In this document: one piece after another, positions 10,261-18,950 of the stretch
Numbering within the stretch: the first letter of the stretch is position 1
How the letters are laid out: every line of letters starts with the position of its first letter
Notes under the pieces: model-generated
What the model saw: the letters and a program-made list of their open reading frames with translations, nothing else
The model's database searches: none
Told to the model about the DNA's origin: nothing
NCBI GenBank assembly: GCA_964620675.1
Contig: CAZUJU010000011.1
Coordinates: forward strand, 1-64,000
Length of the DNA stretch: 64,000 nt
Direction: 5' to 3'
Origin: CAYSFW01 sp964620675
GTDB lineage: Bacteria > Pseudomonadota > Gammaproteobacteria > UWMA-0217
Translations under genes and position numbers: made by a program

Positions 10261-10853
10261 CAGGTGGCAAGCGTGCGCGGGCCGACGGCGGCGGTCGTAT
10301 AACGTGCCACCACGAGGTGGTCCGACCAATAGTCGGCAGGGAGTCCTGCCTTGCGTTTGAGTTCGCGCACGAAATCCTCTCGCCGCGGCAGTTGCGACCA
10401 GACGCTGGGCAAAAATGTCCCGCGCTTTTCGCCAGCCTGCAGAATCAAACCGTCCACTTCGGGGCGAATCTGGCGCAGCAGATCGTCTTGGTCGTGGAAC
10501 GTCAGCGGTTCGGGTGGGGACAGAATCGAGATACTGATCTCGAGCCCCGCGAGTTCGTCGCTTTGTAACGGGGTGAAACGCGGATCGGAGAACGCCGCGG
10601 CGTAGGCATGTTCGGCCACATCGCGCACCAATGACTGATGTGCGGTCAAACCACCGATGCAACCGCGCAATTGACCGTGGCGTCGCAGGGTGACGAAAGT
10701 CGCGCGTGGTTCGCGCAACGTCGCATCGAAATCGGCCTCCGCGACCGGGCACGCTCTTCCCTGCGCCAGACCGTGGCGAATCGATGTCTCGGCGAGATCC
10801 AGCAGGCGCGCTTGCAGATCCAGCGTCAGATCATTGGAGGACGTAAGCGCCAT
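10260..10853 (-). CDS. amrA: AMMECR1-domain protein, AmmeMemoRadiSam system A
   Basis: The 197-residue protein has the AMMECR1 core, including the near-invariant LRGCIGGL motif in GQLRGCIGGL, followed by SLVRDVAEHAYAAAFSDPRF and LEISISILSP, then the C-terminal LPSVWSQLPRREDFVRELKRKAG. The molecular role is unproven. The gene always travels with MEMO and radical SAM genes in bacteria and archaea, as here. It overlaps the end of amrB by 23 bases on the same strand, so translation is probably coupled. A palindromic repeat abuts its stop codon. Confidence 0.93.
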   Translation of the reverse strand: MALTSSNDLTLDLQARLLDLAETSIRHGLAQGRACPVAEADFDATLREPRATFVTLRRHGQLRGCIGGLTAHQSLVRDVAEHAYAAAFSDPRFTPLQSDELAGLEISISILSPPEPLTFHDQDDLLRQIRPEVDGLILQAGEKRGTFLPSVWSQLPRREDFVRELKRKAGLPADYWSDHLVVARYTTAAVGPRTLAT

Positions 10854-11640
10854 ACCCCACGACCCGATCGCGTGAACCCGCGGTGTCCCCCGAGTTGCGC
10901 TGATCGACGACCGTCACGGTCATTCCCCGCGCCGCGGCGGTAAGCAATAGACCGCGAATCGCCCGATAGCCACAGGCATCTTCACCGCTCAGGCGCTCGC
11001 CGCGCAGTTGCGTGATGGCCTCGGTGGTCGCGCGATCCCGGCGCTGTGCCGTCGCATAGTCGTGATCGTGGCTGAGATCGGAACTCACCACGATCAGGGT
11101 CTCGGATCCGCCCCATAACGCATCGAGCACCGCAGCCACCTGCTCCGCCGGCGCATCACCGACCACGATGGGCACCAGCGAGAATCCGTCGAGCACCCGT
11201 TGCAGAAACGGCAGATGTACCTCCAGGCTGTGTTCCTGCGCATGCCCTTGATCGAACGCAATCACCCCGGGTAGTCGCGCGACGTGCTCGATCGCATCGC
11301 GATCCAGCGCCACCCGTCCCAACGGGGTCGCGAAATCATCCACGGTCGGTATCGCCATACCGCGAAATCCCACCCGGTGATCCGGCCCCAACAGCACGAC
11401 CCGAGTGATGGGCTGTGTGCGATTGAGTAACCGCGCGTAGGCACTCGCGGCCACCGGCCCCGAGTAGATATAGCCAGCGTGCGGCACAATCATCGCCTTC
11501 GGCGGCGGCGCATCGGTCACTGCTTGGTCGATCAATCCGCGCAGCATCGTCCGCAATGCATCGGCCTCGCCAGGATAAAATTTGCCCGCGACCGCCGCTG
11601 GGCGAACCCGCTTCTGCAACGTCCAGATTCCTTCAACCAT
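10831..11640 (-). CDS. amrB: MEMO1-family protein, AmmeMemoRadiSam system B
   Basis: The 269-residue protein has family blocks AAVAGKFYPGEADAL, MIVPHAGYIYSGPVAASAYA, VVLLGPDHRVGFRGMA, the QEHSLEVHLPFLQ motif and SSDLSHDHDY. MEMO proteins resemble extradiol dioxygenases and carry His/Asp ligands, visible here in PHAGY, GPDHR, EHSLEVH and LSHDH. It starts at 11640, divergent from the radical SAM gene across a 139-bp AT-rich promoter region. The system's substrate is unknown; neighbouring genes here do not narrow it. Confidence 0.93.
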   Translation of the reverse strand: MVEGIWTLQKRVRPAAVAGKFYPGEADALRTMLRGLIDQAVTDAPPPKAMIVPHAGYIYSGPVAASAYARLLNRTQPITRVVLLGPDHRVGFRGMAIPTVDDFATPLGRVALDRDAIEHVARLPGVIAFDQGHAQEHSLEVHLPFLQRVLDGFSLVPIVVGDAPAEQVAAVLDALWGGSETLIVVSSDLSHDHDYATAQRRDRATTEAITQLRGERLSGEDACGYRAIRGLLLTAAARGMTVTVVDQRNSGDTAGSRDRVVGYGAYVLQ

Positions 11641-11660
11641 GGAACATCTTCGTGTCTGCT

Positions 11661-11684
11661 ATGTGTTATATATTGAATACACAT
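11661..11684. promoter_or_regulatory. Possible operator/promoter between amrB and amrS
   Basis: In the AT-rich divergent gap, ATGTGT at 11661 is mirrored by ACACAT ending at 11684, around a TATATAT-containing spacer. Position and symmetry suggest a shared regulatory site for both halves of the locus. No regulator can be assigned. Confidence 0.4.
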
Positions 11685-11779
11685 TGCGTAAATGCAAGAA
11701 ATCAGCCATTTGGTTAGCAAGTCCTCACATTCACGCGGGGAAAACCGAAGTCTGGATCGCGACGCAAGAGGTATCGCGC

Positions 11780-12877
11780 ATGTCGACCCATCCCATCGAA
11801 ACGGATTTCCCCACCCGCTTTTGGCACCCGCTCGAAGACGGCCGGGTTCAATGCGACGTCTGCCCGCGCGAATGCAAGCTGCATGAAGGGCAGCGCGGAC
11901 TCTGCTTCGTGCGCGCCTGCGCGGACGGCCGCATCGTACTCACCTCGTACGGCCGCTCCAGCGGTTTCTGCATTGATCCCATCGAAAAAAAACCGCTCGC
12001 CCATTTTCTGCCCGGCACCCCGGTACTGTCGTTTGGCACCGCCGGCTGCAACCTGGCCTGCAAGTTCTGCCAGAACTGGGACATGAGCAAATCGCGCGAG
12101 ATGGATACCTTGATGGATCAGGCCGCGCCCCGGGTGCTCGCCGCAACCGCCGAGCGCCTCGGTTGCCGCAGCGTCGCCTTCACCTATAACGATCCGGTGA
12201 TCTTTATGGAGTACGCGATCGACACCGCGATCGAGTGCCACGCCCTAGGTATCCGCACGGTCGCCGTCACCGCCGGTTACATCAACCCGGAACCCCGGGC
12301 CGAATTCTTCGCGCACATGGATGCCGCGAATGTCGACCTCAAAGCATTCACCGACAGGTTTTATTGGAAGATCTGCGGCGGGCACCTTGCGCCGGTACTC
12401 GATACGCTCAAGTATCTGCGCCACGAAACCCGCACCTGGCTCGAAATCACCACCCTATTGATCCCCGACGAGAATGACGGCGATGCCGAGATCGGCCGCC
12501 TTACGGCCTGGATCGCGACCGAACTCGGGGTCGACGTACCGCTGCACTTCAGCGCGTTTCACCCCGACTGGAAAATGCTCGACCCTCCGCCCACACCAGC
12601 CGCAACCCTCACCCGGGCGCGCCGGATCGCGCTCGACCACGGCCTACGTTACGTCTACACCGGCAACGTCCATGACCCCGCCGGCGGCAGTACCTATTGT
12701 CACGTCTGCGGTGCAACCCTGATCGGGCGCGACGGCTACACCCTCACCGCCTGGCACCTCGATACCGCGGGCCATTGCACCCAATGCGGCACGGCCTGTG
12801 CCGGGGTGTTCGAAGAACGCCCCGGCACCTGGGGCTCACGCCGACAGCCCGTTCGGATCGCCACGCGCGACGGTTGA
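11780..12877 (+). CDS. amrS: Radical SAM protein, AmmeMemoRadiSam system C
   Basis: The 365-residue protein has the [4Fe-4S]/SAM motif CNLACKFCQNW (CxxxCxxC) near residue 93, preceded by an N-terminal cysteine block CDVCPRECKLHEGQRGLC. The GTAGC, VAFTYNDPVIFMEYA and TAGYINPEP stretches match the PflX/AmrS group. It ends with a zinc-ribbon-like tail with two CxxC pairs (CHVCGATL and CTQCGTAC), a C-terminal extension of about 65 residues. The start at 11780 puts these domains at normal positions. It is transcribed away from amrBA and completes the trio. Confidence 0.93.
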   Translation: MSTHPIETDFPTRFWHPLEDGRVQCDVCPRECKLHEGQRGLCFVRACADGRIVLTSYGRSSGFCIDPIEKKPLAHFLPGTPVLSFGTAGCNLACKFCQNWDMSKSREMDTLMDQAAPRVLAATAERLGCRSVAFTYNDPVIFMEYAIDTAIECHALGIRTVAVTAGYINPEPRAEFFAHMDAANVDLKAFTDRFYWKICGGHLAPVLDTLKYLRHETRTWLEITTLLIPDENDGDAEIGRLTAWIATELGVDVPLHFSAFHPDWKMLDPPPTPAATLTRARRIALDHGLRYVYTGNVHDPAGGSTYCHVCGATLIGRDGYTLTAWHLDTAGHCTQCGTACAGVFEERPGTWGSRRQPVRIATRDG

Positions 12878-13036
12878 CCAAAAATCGTCCGTTTTCCGGG
12901 AAGCTTTCCTCCTGTCCGAAAATTGCTACACTATTCACAAAAATGTTGTTTCAATTCTGGAGCTTCTTCGCACTTTTTAAAGTCCGGATGAAGTAATTTT
13001 GGGTCTATCACACAGCCTTGTACGAAGGATCGGAAA

Positions 13037-13408
13037 ATGCAGAAAGCCACTTTTGCCTCCCTCAACGCCACCCTAGCAGTTTTACTGGTCGCGCCGACGT
13101 CTCCGGCCGTCGCCGCCTCGAACGAGGCGTTCATCAACGAGCTGGCCACCTCGGTCGAACAATTCTACGGCAAGAACGTCGAGGATCTGGATCGGCACAT
13201 CGCCATCACTTATGGCGTCAAAGGGCCGGTTGCGCAAACTGCCGACCAATACAACTACCTGGTGCCCGCGCAGGGCCCCGCTTGCGGCGGGCTCAACGTG
13301 CAAATCGACGGCGACAAGCGGATTACCAGCTGGCATACGCTGTTATGGGAGCGCACCGAGGACAACCAGTTCGGTATCGCCTGCAACAAACTGCTGCAAG
13401 CGAAGTAA
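13037..13408 (+). CDS. Small secreted protein of unknown function
   Basis: The 123-residue protein begins with a positively charged start and a hydrophobic segment ending APTSPAVAA, a good Sec signal peptide with cleavage after the AxA motif near residue 31. The mature part (~92 residues) is hydrophilic, with two cysteines (ACGGLN and IACNKLL) that could form a disulfide. I recognise no domain. GGATCGG lies about 8 bases upstream of the ATG. Confidence 0.65.
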   Translation: MQKATFASLNATLAVLLVAPTSPAVAASNEAFINELATSVEQFYGKNVEDLDRHIAITYGVKGPVAQTADQYNYLVPAQGPACGGLNVQIDGDKRITSWHTLLWERTEDNQFGIACNKLLQAK

Positions 13409-13653
13409 TTAGCGACACGGACATTACTCGCCAGCGTGCGATCGGGGCCAAGCGGTCGGATATTCTGACCGATCCTCGTGCGCGGCACTCGACGGTCCAC
13501 GTGCAACTGTTAAGATTGCGACGCCACGCCCGGATGCCCGATCGGCCGCGCGCGGCCTGTATGCCACCCGGTAGCCTGGAACACGCGACGCGCGGACGAA
13601 GGAGAGCCTGACTTGAACGACCGCCCACTCATCAGCGCAGCGCGACGGCCGCT

Positions 13654-15384
13654 ATGAAGGTCTTCATTCTCGACTACGACCCATCAATCCAGTTGCAGGC
13701 GCAACTGGGTAAGTCCGGCATCGAAGACTCGGAGCAGCTGCTGATCCAGTTGTTCACCACCAGCGCCAAACCACCGTTCACGCACGGGCTGTTACTCGAA
13801 CTGCAAATCCTCTTTCCGAACGCGATAGTAACCGGCTGCACCACCACCGGGCTGCTGCGCGCCAACGAAATCGTCGAAGACGCGACCCGGATCGTTTTTT
13901 GCGCATTCGACCGGCGCCGCCTCGCGCACGCCGAATTCCATCCTGCCGTCAACGAAAAATCCGACTGGTATGAAGCCGGCAACCGGCTCGGCGCGCAGGT
14001 CGGCGGCGCCGATACCCGACTGCTGCTGTGTTACGCGACCGGACCGCTCCTGAACGCCGAGGCGCTCGCGCGTGGCCTGCTTACGCCCTGCCCAAACGCA
14101 GTGCTTGCCGGTCAGCTCGCTTGCGCCGCCCAGGGCGAAGTGCCGCGCATCATCAGCGGGCGCACCTCGTGGCCCAACGGGGTGGTCGTGATCGCACTCA
14201 CCGGCAACGACCTCCACATCCAAGCGCACCACAGCCCCGACTGGATGATGCTGGGCACCCCGCTAGAGGTCACCGATGCCAGCGACAACGTGATTCGCAG
14301 CGTCAACAAGATGCGCGCCACCGAACTCTACAGCCGCTACATCGGTTTTGACGCGTGCAAGGATGTCCCCGCCTGCTCGGTCCGCTTTCCCTTTTTGACC
14401 CAGCGCGACGGCATGACCCTTGCGCGGCCGGCCAAATCCGTACTGGCCGACGGCGCAGTCAGTCTGTGGGGCGACCTGCATACCGGTGATACGGTACGGT
14501 TCGGCATCCTCAACCCCGCCGATGCCACCGACCATACCCAACATCTGCTGCAGACCCTGCGCGAACGCCCTTGCGAATTGCTGTTCCAGTTCTCCAGCAT
14601 CGCCCGCACCGTTTTGATGCGCTCGTTGACGCAGGAACAATTTCAACAGTATTCCGCCATCGCTCCCACCCTGGGGGCGTTTTCCGTCGGCCAGTTTTAC
14701 TACACCGCGAACGAACCCGCCTTACTGCATTACACCCAGACCGTGCTCTGCATCGGCGAGGGCTCACGCGCGAAACCCCAACTCGACCGCGATCGCGAGC
14801 GGGTGAGCTTCTCCCAGGACACCCTGGAGATGCGCGCCATGTCGCACCTCGTGTTCACCACCGCGAAGGAACTCGAAGACGCCAACAAGACGCTCGAGCG
14901 CCTCGCCAACACCGACTCGCTGACCCGCGTATTCAACCGCCACAAGGCGCAATTGCTGCTCGATCAGGAATACCGCCGCGCGCAACGCTACGCCCGACCG
15001 CTGACCCTGATCCTGTTCGACGTCGACGATTTCAAACGCGTCAACGACACCCTCGGCCATAGCACCGGCGACGAGGCACTGGCCCGGCTCGCCGAAATCG
15101 TCCGCCCGCTGATACGCGATACCGACTATTTCGCGCGCTGGGGCGGCGAAGAATTCCTCATCATCTGCCCAGAAACCGAAATTCGCGGCGCGAGTGAAAT
15201 CGCCGAACGGGTGCGCATCGCGATCGAAACCAGCACCATCGTCGACGGCCAACAGATCACCATCAGCCTCGGCGTCGCCAGCTTTCGCGCCGAAGACACG
15301 CTCGAAAAAATCATCAACCGCGCCGACCGCGCGCTCTACATCTCGAAAGAAAAAGGCAAAAATCGCGTCAGCAGCAGCGAGTGA
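13654..15384 (+). CDS. FIST sensor domain-diguanylate cyclase (GGDEF) protein
   Basis: 576 residues. The N-terminal ~390 residues match the FIST_N/FIST_C layout: a SGIEDSEQLLIQLF start, the GCTTTGLL segment, HSPDWMMLGTPLEVT, FPFLTQRDG, and CELLFQFSSIARTVLM with an ALGAFS-like GQFYY end. A short coiled linker follows, then a GGDEF domain: NTDSLTRVFNRH, LILFDVDDFKRVNDTLGH and the active-site loop GGEEF. An intact inhibitory I-site (RDTD) lies five residues before GGEEF, so product feedback is expected. It probably makes c-di-GMP in response to a small molecule, possibly an amino acid, bound by FIST. No membrane segment is seen. Confidence 0.92.
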   Translation: MKVFILDYDPSIQLQAQLGKSGIEDSEQLLIQLFTTSAKPPFTHGLLLELQILFPNAIVTGCTTTGLLRANEIVEDATRIVFCAFDRRRLAHAEFHPAVNEKSDWYEAGNRLGAQVGGADTRLLLCYATGPLLNAEALARGLLTPCPNAVLAGQLACAAQGEVPRIISGRTSWPNGVVVIALTGNDLHIQAHHSPDWMMLGTPLEVTDASDNVIRSVNKMRATELYSRYIGFDACKDVPACSVRFPFLTQRDGMTLARPAKSVLADGAVSLWGDLHTGDTVRFGILNPADATDHTQHLLQTLRERPCELLFQFSSIARTVLMRSLTQEQFQQYSAIAPTLGAFSVGQFYYTANEPALLHYTQTVLCIGEGSRAKPQLDRDRERVSFSQDTLEMRAMSHLVFTTAKELEDANKTLERLANTDSLTRVFNRHKAQLLLDQEYRRAQRYARPLTLILFDVDDFKRVNDTLGHSTGDEALARLAEIVRPLIRDTDYFARWGGEEFLIICPETEIRGASEIAERVRIAIETSTIVDGQQITISLGVASFRAEDTLEKIINRADRALYISKEKGKNRVSSSE

Positions 15385-15479
15385 GGTGGCGGGTACAAAA
15401 CGCCCGGCGCCCTTCCTGGGATCGCCGAGCCTATGTCTACCGTTCGTGGAATTGCGGCTTAACGCCGATCCGGCGCGCT

Positions 15480-16136
15480 CTACCTCAAACCCGTCAGCAA
15501 CGCCTCCACCGCCAGCGACTGCGCCTTGGGTGGCGCGAAGAACGTAGTGTCGGATTTCGCGATGGCAGTATCGGGCGGCAACACCAACAATATCTTGCCC
15601 TTCAACCGTTCATCCTCGCGCGTTTCCCACAGCGCACGGAACTGCACCTCGGTGAATTGCCGGTTGCCCCACGAGGGATCTGCCACCGCCACCCGGCCGT
15701 CCGCGCCAATGCCGCGGATTACGGTGAAGTGGTCGTCGCCTCGGTAACGCACCTAGGCGATCGCGGGGATTTTCAGGGTCTTCAGTTTCTCGAAGTCGAG
15801 CGCGAGGCCTTTTCCTTCGTAGCCGTACAGCCACGCCACATGGGCGAGGTCCTTGAACGAGGTCATGCCGTCGCCCTCCATCGCATGCATGACCTCGTCC
15901 TCGGTGATCGATTCCCCGTAGAACTCCGACAGCACCGTCGCCAGCGAGGCCGCGCCGCAGGAGTAGTCTAGGTCCTGCTTGACCACGCGCGCGTCGCGCA
16001 GGGTTTTCCAGGACTTGACCGGCACATCGCCGGCGAGGCGGGCGGATTGGAAGTGCAGGCTCGCCGCCGTCGCGGTACTGGCGAGGCAGTACAACGACAG
16101 GGCAAGTATGGCTGAGACGAGGTAGGAAGGTCTCAA
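15480..16136 (-). pseudogene. Sec-exported C39-like cysteine peptidase interrupted by one in-frame TAG
   Basis: The gene would encode about 218 residues. It has a signal peptide (MRPSYLVSAILALSLYCLAS, cleavage near TATAA), the catalytic Cys in QDLDYSCGAASLA, then His in GDDHFTVIRG and Asp in ADPSWGN, the C39 triad. A TAG at 15753-15755 falls between Cys and His; CAG (Gln) one transition away would restore reading into VRYRGDDHF. Domain order and export resemble FapD of the Pseudomonas fap amyloid system, not ABC-fused bacteriocin peptidases. It may be a recent pseudogene or a sequencing error. It lies in a minus-strand cluster with a GA-site precursor and an outer-membrane barrel. Confidence 0.8.
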
Positions 16137-16279
16137 GGCGAATCTCCTACAAATTAAGTCTCAAGTGATCCCGAGTAACGAAACGTACCACCCGTGGTTG
16201 GTCTAACGCGCCCATGTCCTCAATGTACTCGCCAGTATGCACATAGGGTGCGGTAAAGCCCACAAACGCGCCGAATAAG

Positions 16280-16549
16280 CTATCTCTGCCGATTTCTCGG
16301 GTTTCCGAACCCGGACAGCAAGAGAATGCTCACCGCCGCCAGTACCCAAGAGATTTCTCCTTGTGCAATCGACCAACTGACCGGGATGCCGAGGATCCGA
16401 GTTGATAATAACCAAGCGACAACGAGACCGCACGAGGACAGGAACGCAATGAGATAGCAATTCGTACCACCCCGGATCGCTCCCCAAAGGGCTACAGGGA
16501 CCACTAATGTCACGAATAAAAGAAACGATATTACGGCGATTTCTGACAT
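16280..16549 (-). CDS. Small membrane protein, unknown
   Basis: From the chosen start MSEIAVISFLLFVTLVVP the protein is 89 residues with about three hydrophobic segments (residues ~3-25, ~32-50 and ~63-80) separated by short polar loops. No family recognised. Base composition here is noticeably lower in GC than the neighbouring genes. It lies between the C39 peptidase and a second small membrane protein on the same strand. An immunity or export-helper role would fit the context but is speculation. Confidence 0.5.
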   Translation of the reverse strand: MSEIAVISFLLFVTLVVPVALWGAIRGGTNCYLIAFLSSCGLVVAWLLSTRILGIPVSWSIAQGEISWVLAAVSILLLSGFGNPRNRQR

Positions 16550-16735
16550 ATTCGTAAACCACACCTTTATAGACTTCACAGTAGCCAACACCGATTCTGC
16601 CCTGCGAACCTGATCCCGACAGAGCGGGAGCGCCTGGAACTCAAAGAACTCTTCAGATTATAAGCGCACGGGCGGAAAAGGGACGCTAAGATAGGCGTTT
16701 TTCCAGTCCTAGATGATTTAATGGCCACATCCTTT

Positions 16736-16987
16736 CTACCGCACAACATTCGCGTGAATGACGAATAAAATAACAGCCACCGGAGCCAGATAAAGAATTG
16801 CTCGCAGGACATCCATTATTCCGACATCACCCAGCACATGGTTTTTCGCAGCAAGATAGATTGCTCCGCTTAATGTAATATACATCAATATCCAAAGGTA
16901 GCCTTTGTGTACTAGAAGTGTCGATAGTGCCGCTGTTAAGCCACAGAAAACGACGGCAGAATACATATCAAAATTACTAGTAGCCAT
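16736..16987 (-). CDS. Small membrane protein, unknown
   Basis: The 83-residue protein starts MATSNFDMYSAVVFCGLTA and has three probable membrane segments (residues ~8-25, ~29-47 and ~62-80). No family recognised. Like its neighbour it is less GC-rich than surrounding genes, which hints at acquisition of the block. Same strand and order as the Gly-rich precursor upstream and the peptidase downstream. Confidence 0.5.
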   Translation of the reverse strand: MATSNFDMYSAVVFCGLTAALSTLLVHKGYLWILMYITLSGAIYLAAKNHVLGDVGIMDVLRAILYLAPVAVILFVIHANVVR

Positions 16988-17024
16988 AAAAACCCTTTCG
17001 CGTCCTACACACTTAGGTTCGAAT

Positions 17025-17059
17025 GGAGAGGGATGACTTCTAGATATACATCCCTCTCC
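17025..17059. repeat. Hairpin between precursor gene and small membrane genes
   Basis: Perfect 11-bp arms GGAGAGGGATG (17025-17035) and CATCCCTCTCC (17049-17059) with a 13-base loop. No strong T-run follows on the minus strand, so it may be a processing or partial-termination site and not a full terminator. Confidence 0.5.
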
Positions 17060-17208
17060 GGTTTTGGCGCCGCCACGATGCCACGCCTGATCCGGCTAAA
17101 ATCCGCGATACAAAACGTCTGATCTATTTAACCGACGACTGTAGACTCGCTTATCGTTAGTCAGATTCTGCCCGAAAGCCAGGGTGCATTCATCGTTCTT
17201 GGCGGAAC

Positions 17209-17694
17209 TCACCTTCTAGCATATCGCGTCAGCCCAACCGATCGTATTACGCTCGGACGTTTTCCGCTCGACCCTGCCACGGTCGTTGCAGCGATAACTC
17301 CAGCCGTTGTCGCGGCGCCCGCGATATGGCCGGCAGAGTAGATCGATCCTGCGACAGTTACTGAGCCGACGCCAGCAATTAGTCCTGCCATAGCGCTGCC
17401 CGTGACGGCGTACGTCGCACCTCCTGTTACCGCACCATAGAGCAGTACAGGCAACCACGCTATGGCACCTTGCGTAGTTTCCATTTCCTGTTCGGATAAG
17501 ATCGCAACTTGCCAACGGCCGTCGCTCGGTCGAAATGCGTAGCTCATTTCTGACACCGGCGACGCCGAGACAAGCATCGATTTCTCATCTTCGAATTCAG
17601 CGGCGCTCAACGGAAATCCACCGGCCGCCATAATCATCTGCCCATTAACCAAAGTAAGGCACGCTACCGCAATAGCTGCTCGTTTCATCATCAT
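17209..17694 (-). CDS. Gly-rich exported precursor with internal double-glycine-type cleavage site
   Basis: 161 residues. The N-terminus is Sec-like (MMMKRAAIAVACLTLVNGQM then AAGG). After a polar stretch, residues 66-77 read LSEQEMETTQGA. This matches the LSxxE[LM]xxxxG[GA] leader consensus of C39-processed peptides position by position (L-12, S-11, E-8, M-7, G-2, A-1). The remainder, ~84 residues, is hydrophobic with many Gly/Ala and GxxxG-like spacings (YGAVTGGATYAVTGSAMAG), then a basic tail. That looks like a class II bacteriocin or pore/amyloid-like peptide. A C39-like peptidase lies three genes downstream on the same strand. Family not recognised; the role is inferred from motif and context. 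Confidence 0.6.
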   Translation of the reverse strand: MMMKRAAIAVACLTLVNGQMIMAAGGFPLSAAEFEDEKSMLVSASPVSEMSYAFRPSDGRWQVAILSEQEMETTQGAIAWLPVLLYGAVTGGATYAVTGSAMAGLIAGVGSVTVAGSIYSAGHIAGAATTAGVIAATTVAGSSGKRPSVIRSVGLTRYARR

Positions 17695-17757
17695 GTTATA
17701 CGCCTATTCGCGCATGATGCGCCTAATTGCTACCAAAGCCCCTAACGGGGCACCCCT

Positions 17758-17790
17758 CCGGGGCGGGCGGCAACCCGCCCCGGAATTTTT
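17758..17790. terminator. Strong GC-rich hairpin after the barrel gene
   Basis: Perfect 10-bp stem CCGGGGCGGG / CCCGCCCCGG with a 6-base loop (17758-17783), then AATTTTT on the plus strand. It starts directly beyond the TAA stop of the minus-strand barrel gene (17789-17791), with another short hairpin (GCCCCTAACGGGGC) beside it. A rho-independent terminator or attenuator between barrel and precursor genes is likely, although the T-run is on the plus strand. Confidence 0.55.
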
Positions 17791-18757
17791 ATGTCTCTGG
17801 GCTGTCGTTTCCGTCACCTGCCGGTTCCGCTGGTTTGCGCAACGCCTTTAACTTGTCCGGCAGCTTGCCAAACTTGTACAGCGCGGTCAGGCTCACTTCG
17901 GCGCCGCCGTCGCCGCTGATGTCCGCGCGGGTGGTCATCTGTAAAGTCGTGCGCTTGCTAAAGGCGTAACCCAGACCGAAGTCGAGCCGGGTCTGGGTGG
18001 TGTCGATGCCGCGCGTGTCGCCGTGGACTGCATCCGCGCCGTGCCAGCGCAGTTGCAGCTCGCCGGTCAGCGTGACTTCGGCGTTCACCGCGAAGCCGAC
18101 GCTGGGGTTGACGTAGAACAGCTCGCCAGGGTCGATTTACAGCGCTTCGACGTCGCGCTTCGCGCTGTGGCGGTAGGCGGCGGTGAGCGAGAGCACCAGC
18201 GGGTCAATGGCGCGGTAGGTGGTCGCGCCGACTTGCCAGGTCTTGGCGTGGGCGAAGTCTTCGCCTTCGAAGGCGGTGTTTTCCGCCAGCGTAATCTCGG
18301 CGAAGCCAAGCTGGGCGGGTGTTTCCTTGTCGTCGAGAAAGCCGTGGTTGAGGCCCACGGCGAGATCGCCCCAGCGGTTACCGGAGGTACTTGTCGAGGC
18401 ACCAGGCTGTTGGGTGCGGGTGGTGTCGGCGATGCCGGAGACGCGGGAGAAAAATTCGGTGCGTGAGTTAACCCCGTAACGGAAACCCAGGGTAGTGACA
18501 AATATGTCGCTGTTGCGCCGCGCTTCGCCGACCAGCGCCGGAATCTGGACGAACTGGTCCGGTCCGGTTTGCAGCACCTGGTAGCTGGCGCTGACGTTGC
18601 GCCGGTCGGTGTTGGCGAACACGCCCGACAGCTCCACACGGTAACGGTTTTCCGCCGTGAGCAGGTCTTCAATGGTGAGGGGAAGATCGCCAAACGCAGG
18701 CGCAACTACCGCTATTAGCATCAAGCCCCCCGGCCTGATGATGTTCAAGAGTCGCAT
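17789..18757 (-). pseudogene. Outer-membrane beta-barrel (transporter-like) gene interrupted by one in-frame TAA
   Basis: The gene would encode about 322 residues. It has a signal peptide (MRLLNIIRPGGLMLIAVVAP, cleavage near FG-DLPL), followed by alternating strands with aromatic ends (YRVELSGVFANTD, FVTTLGFRYGVNSRTEFF, WGDLAVGLNHGF, LSLTAAYRHSA). This resembles MetA-pathway/FapF-like outer-membrane proteins. TAA at 18137-18139 interrupts it; the same frame resumes with IDPGELFYVNPSVGFAVNAE and runs through the last strands. Losing these strands would destroy the barrel. It is the first gene of the minus-strand cluster that includes the precursor and C39 peptidase, which also carries a nonsense codon. 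Confidence 0.72.
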
Positions 18758-18950
18758 TGGTATCGTTACCTTTATCCTTGACTCGCAGCCCAACTATAAA
18801 TTACCCCCCCCGAGGATTTCAAGTAGACAATTGTTGCGGAAACCCCCCACTCGGGGTGTTGTACCGCCACTGCGGACGACGTATCCTTTAATCACGGCGC
18901 GACGGTGCCACCCACCTCATACATGACCGCGAGCGGACGGATCGATCAGG

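Noticed and set aside
16203..16562. Overlapping minus-strand frame to the 16.3 kb small membrane protein
   Set aside because: It overlaps a frame with coherent membrane segments and itself shows no structure.
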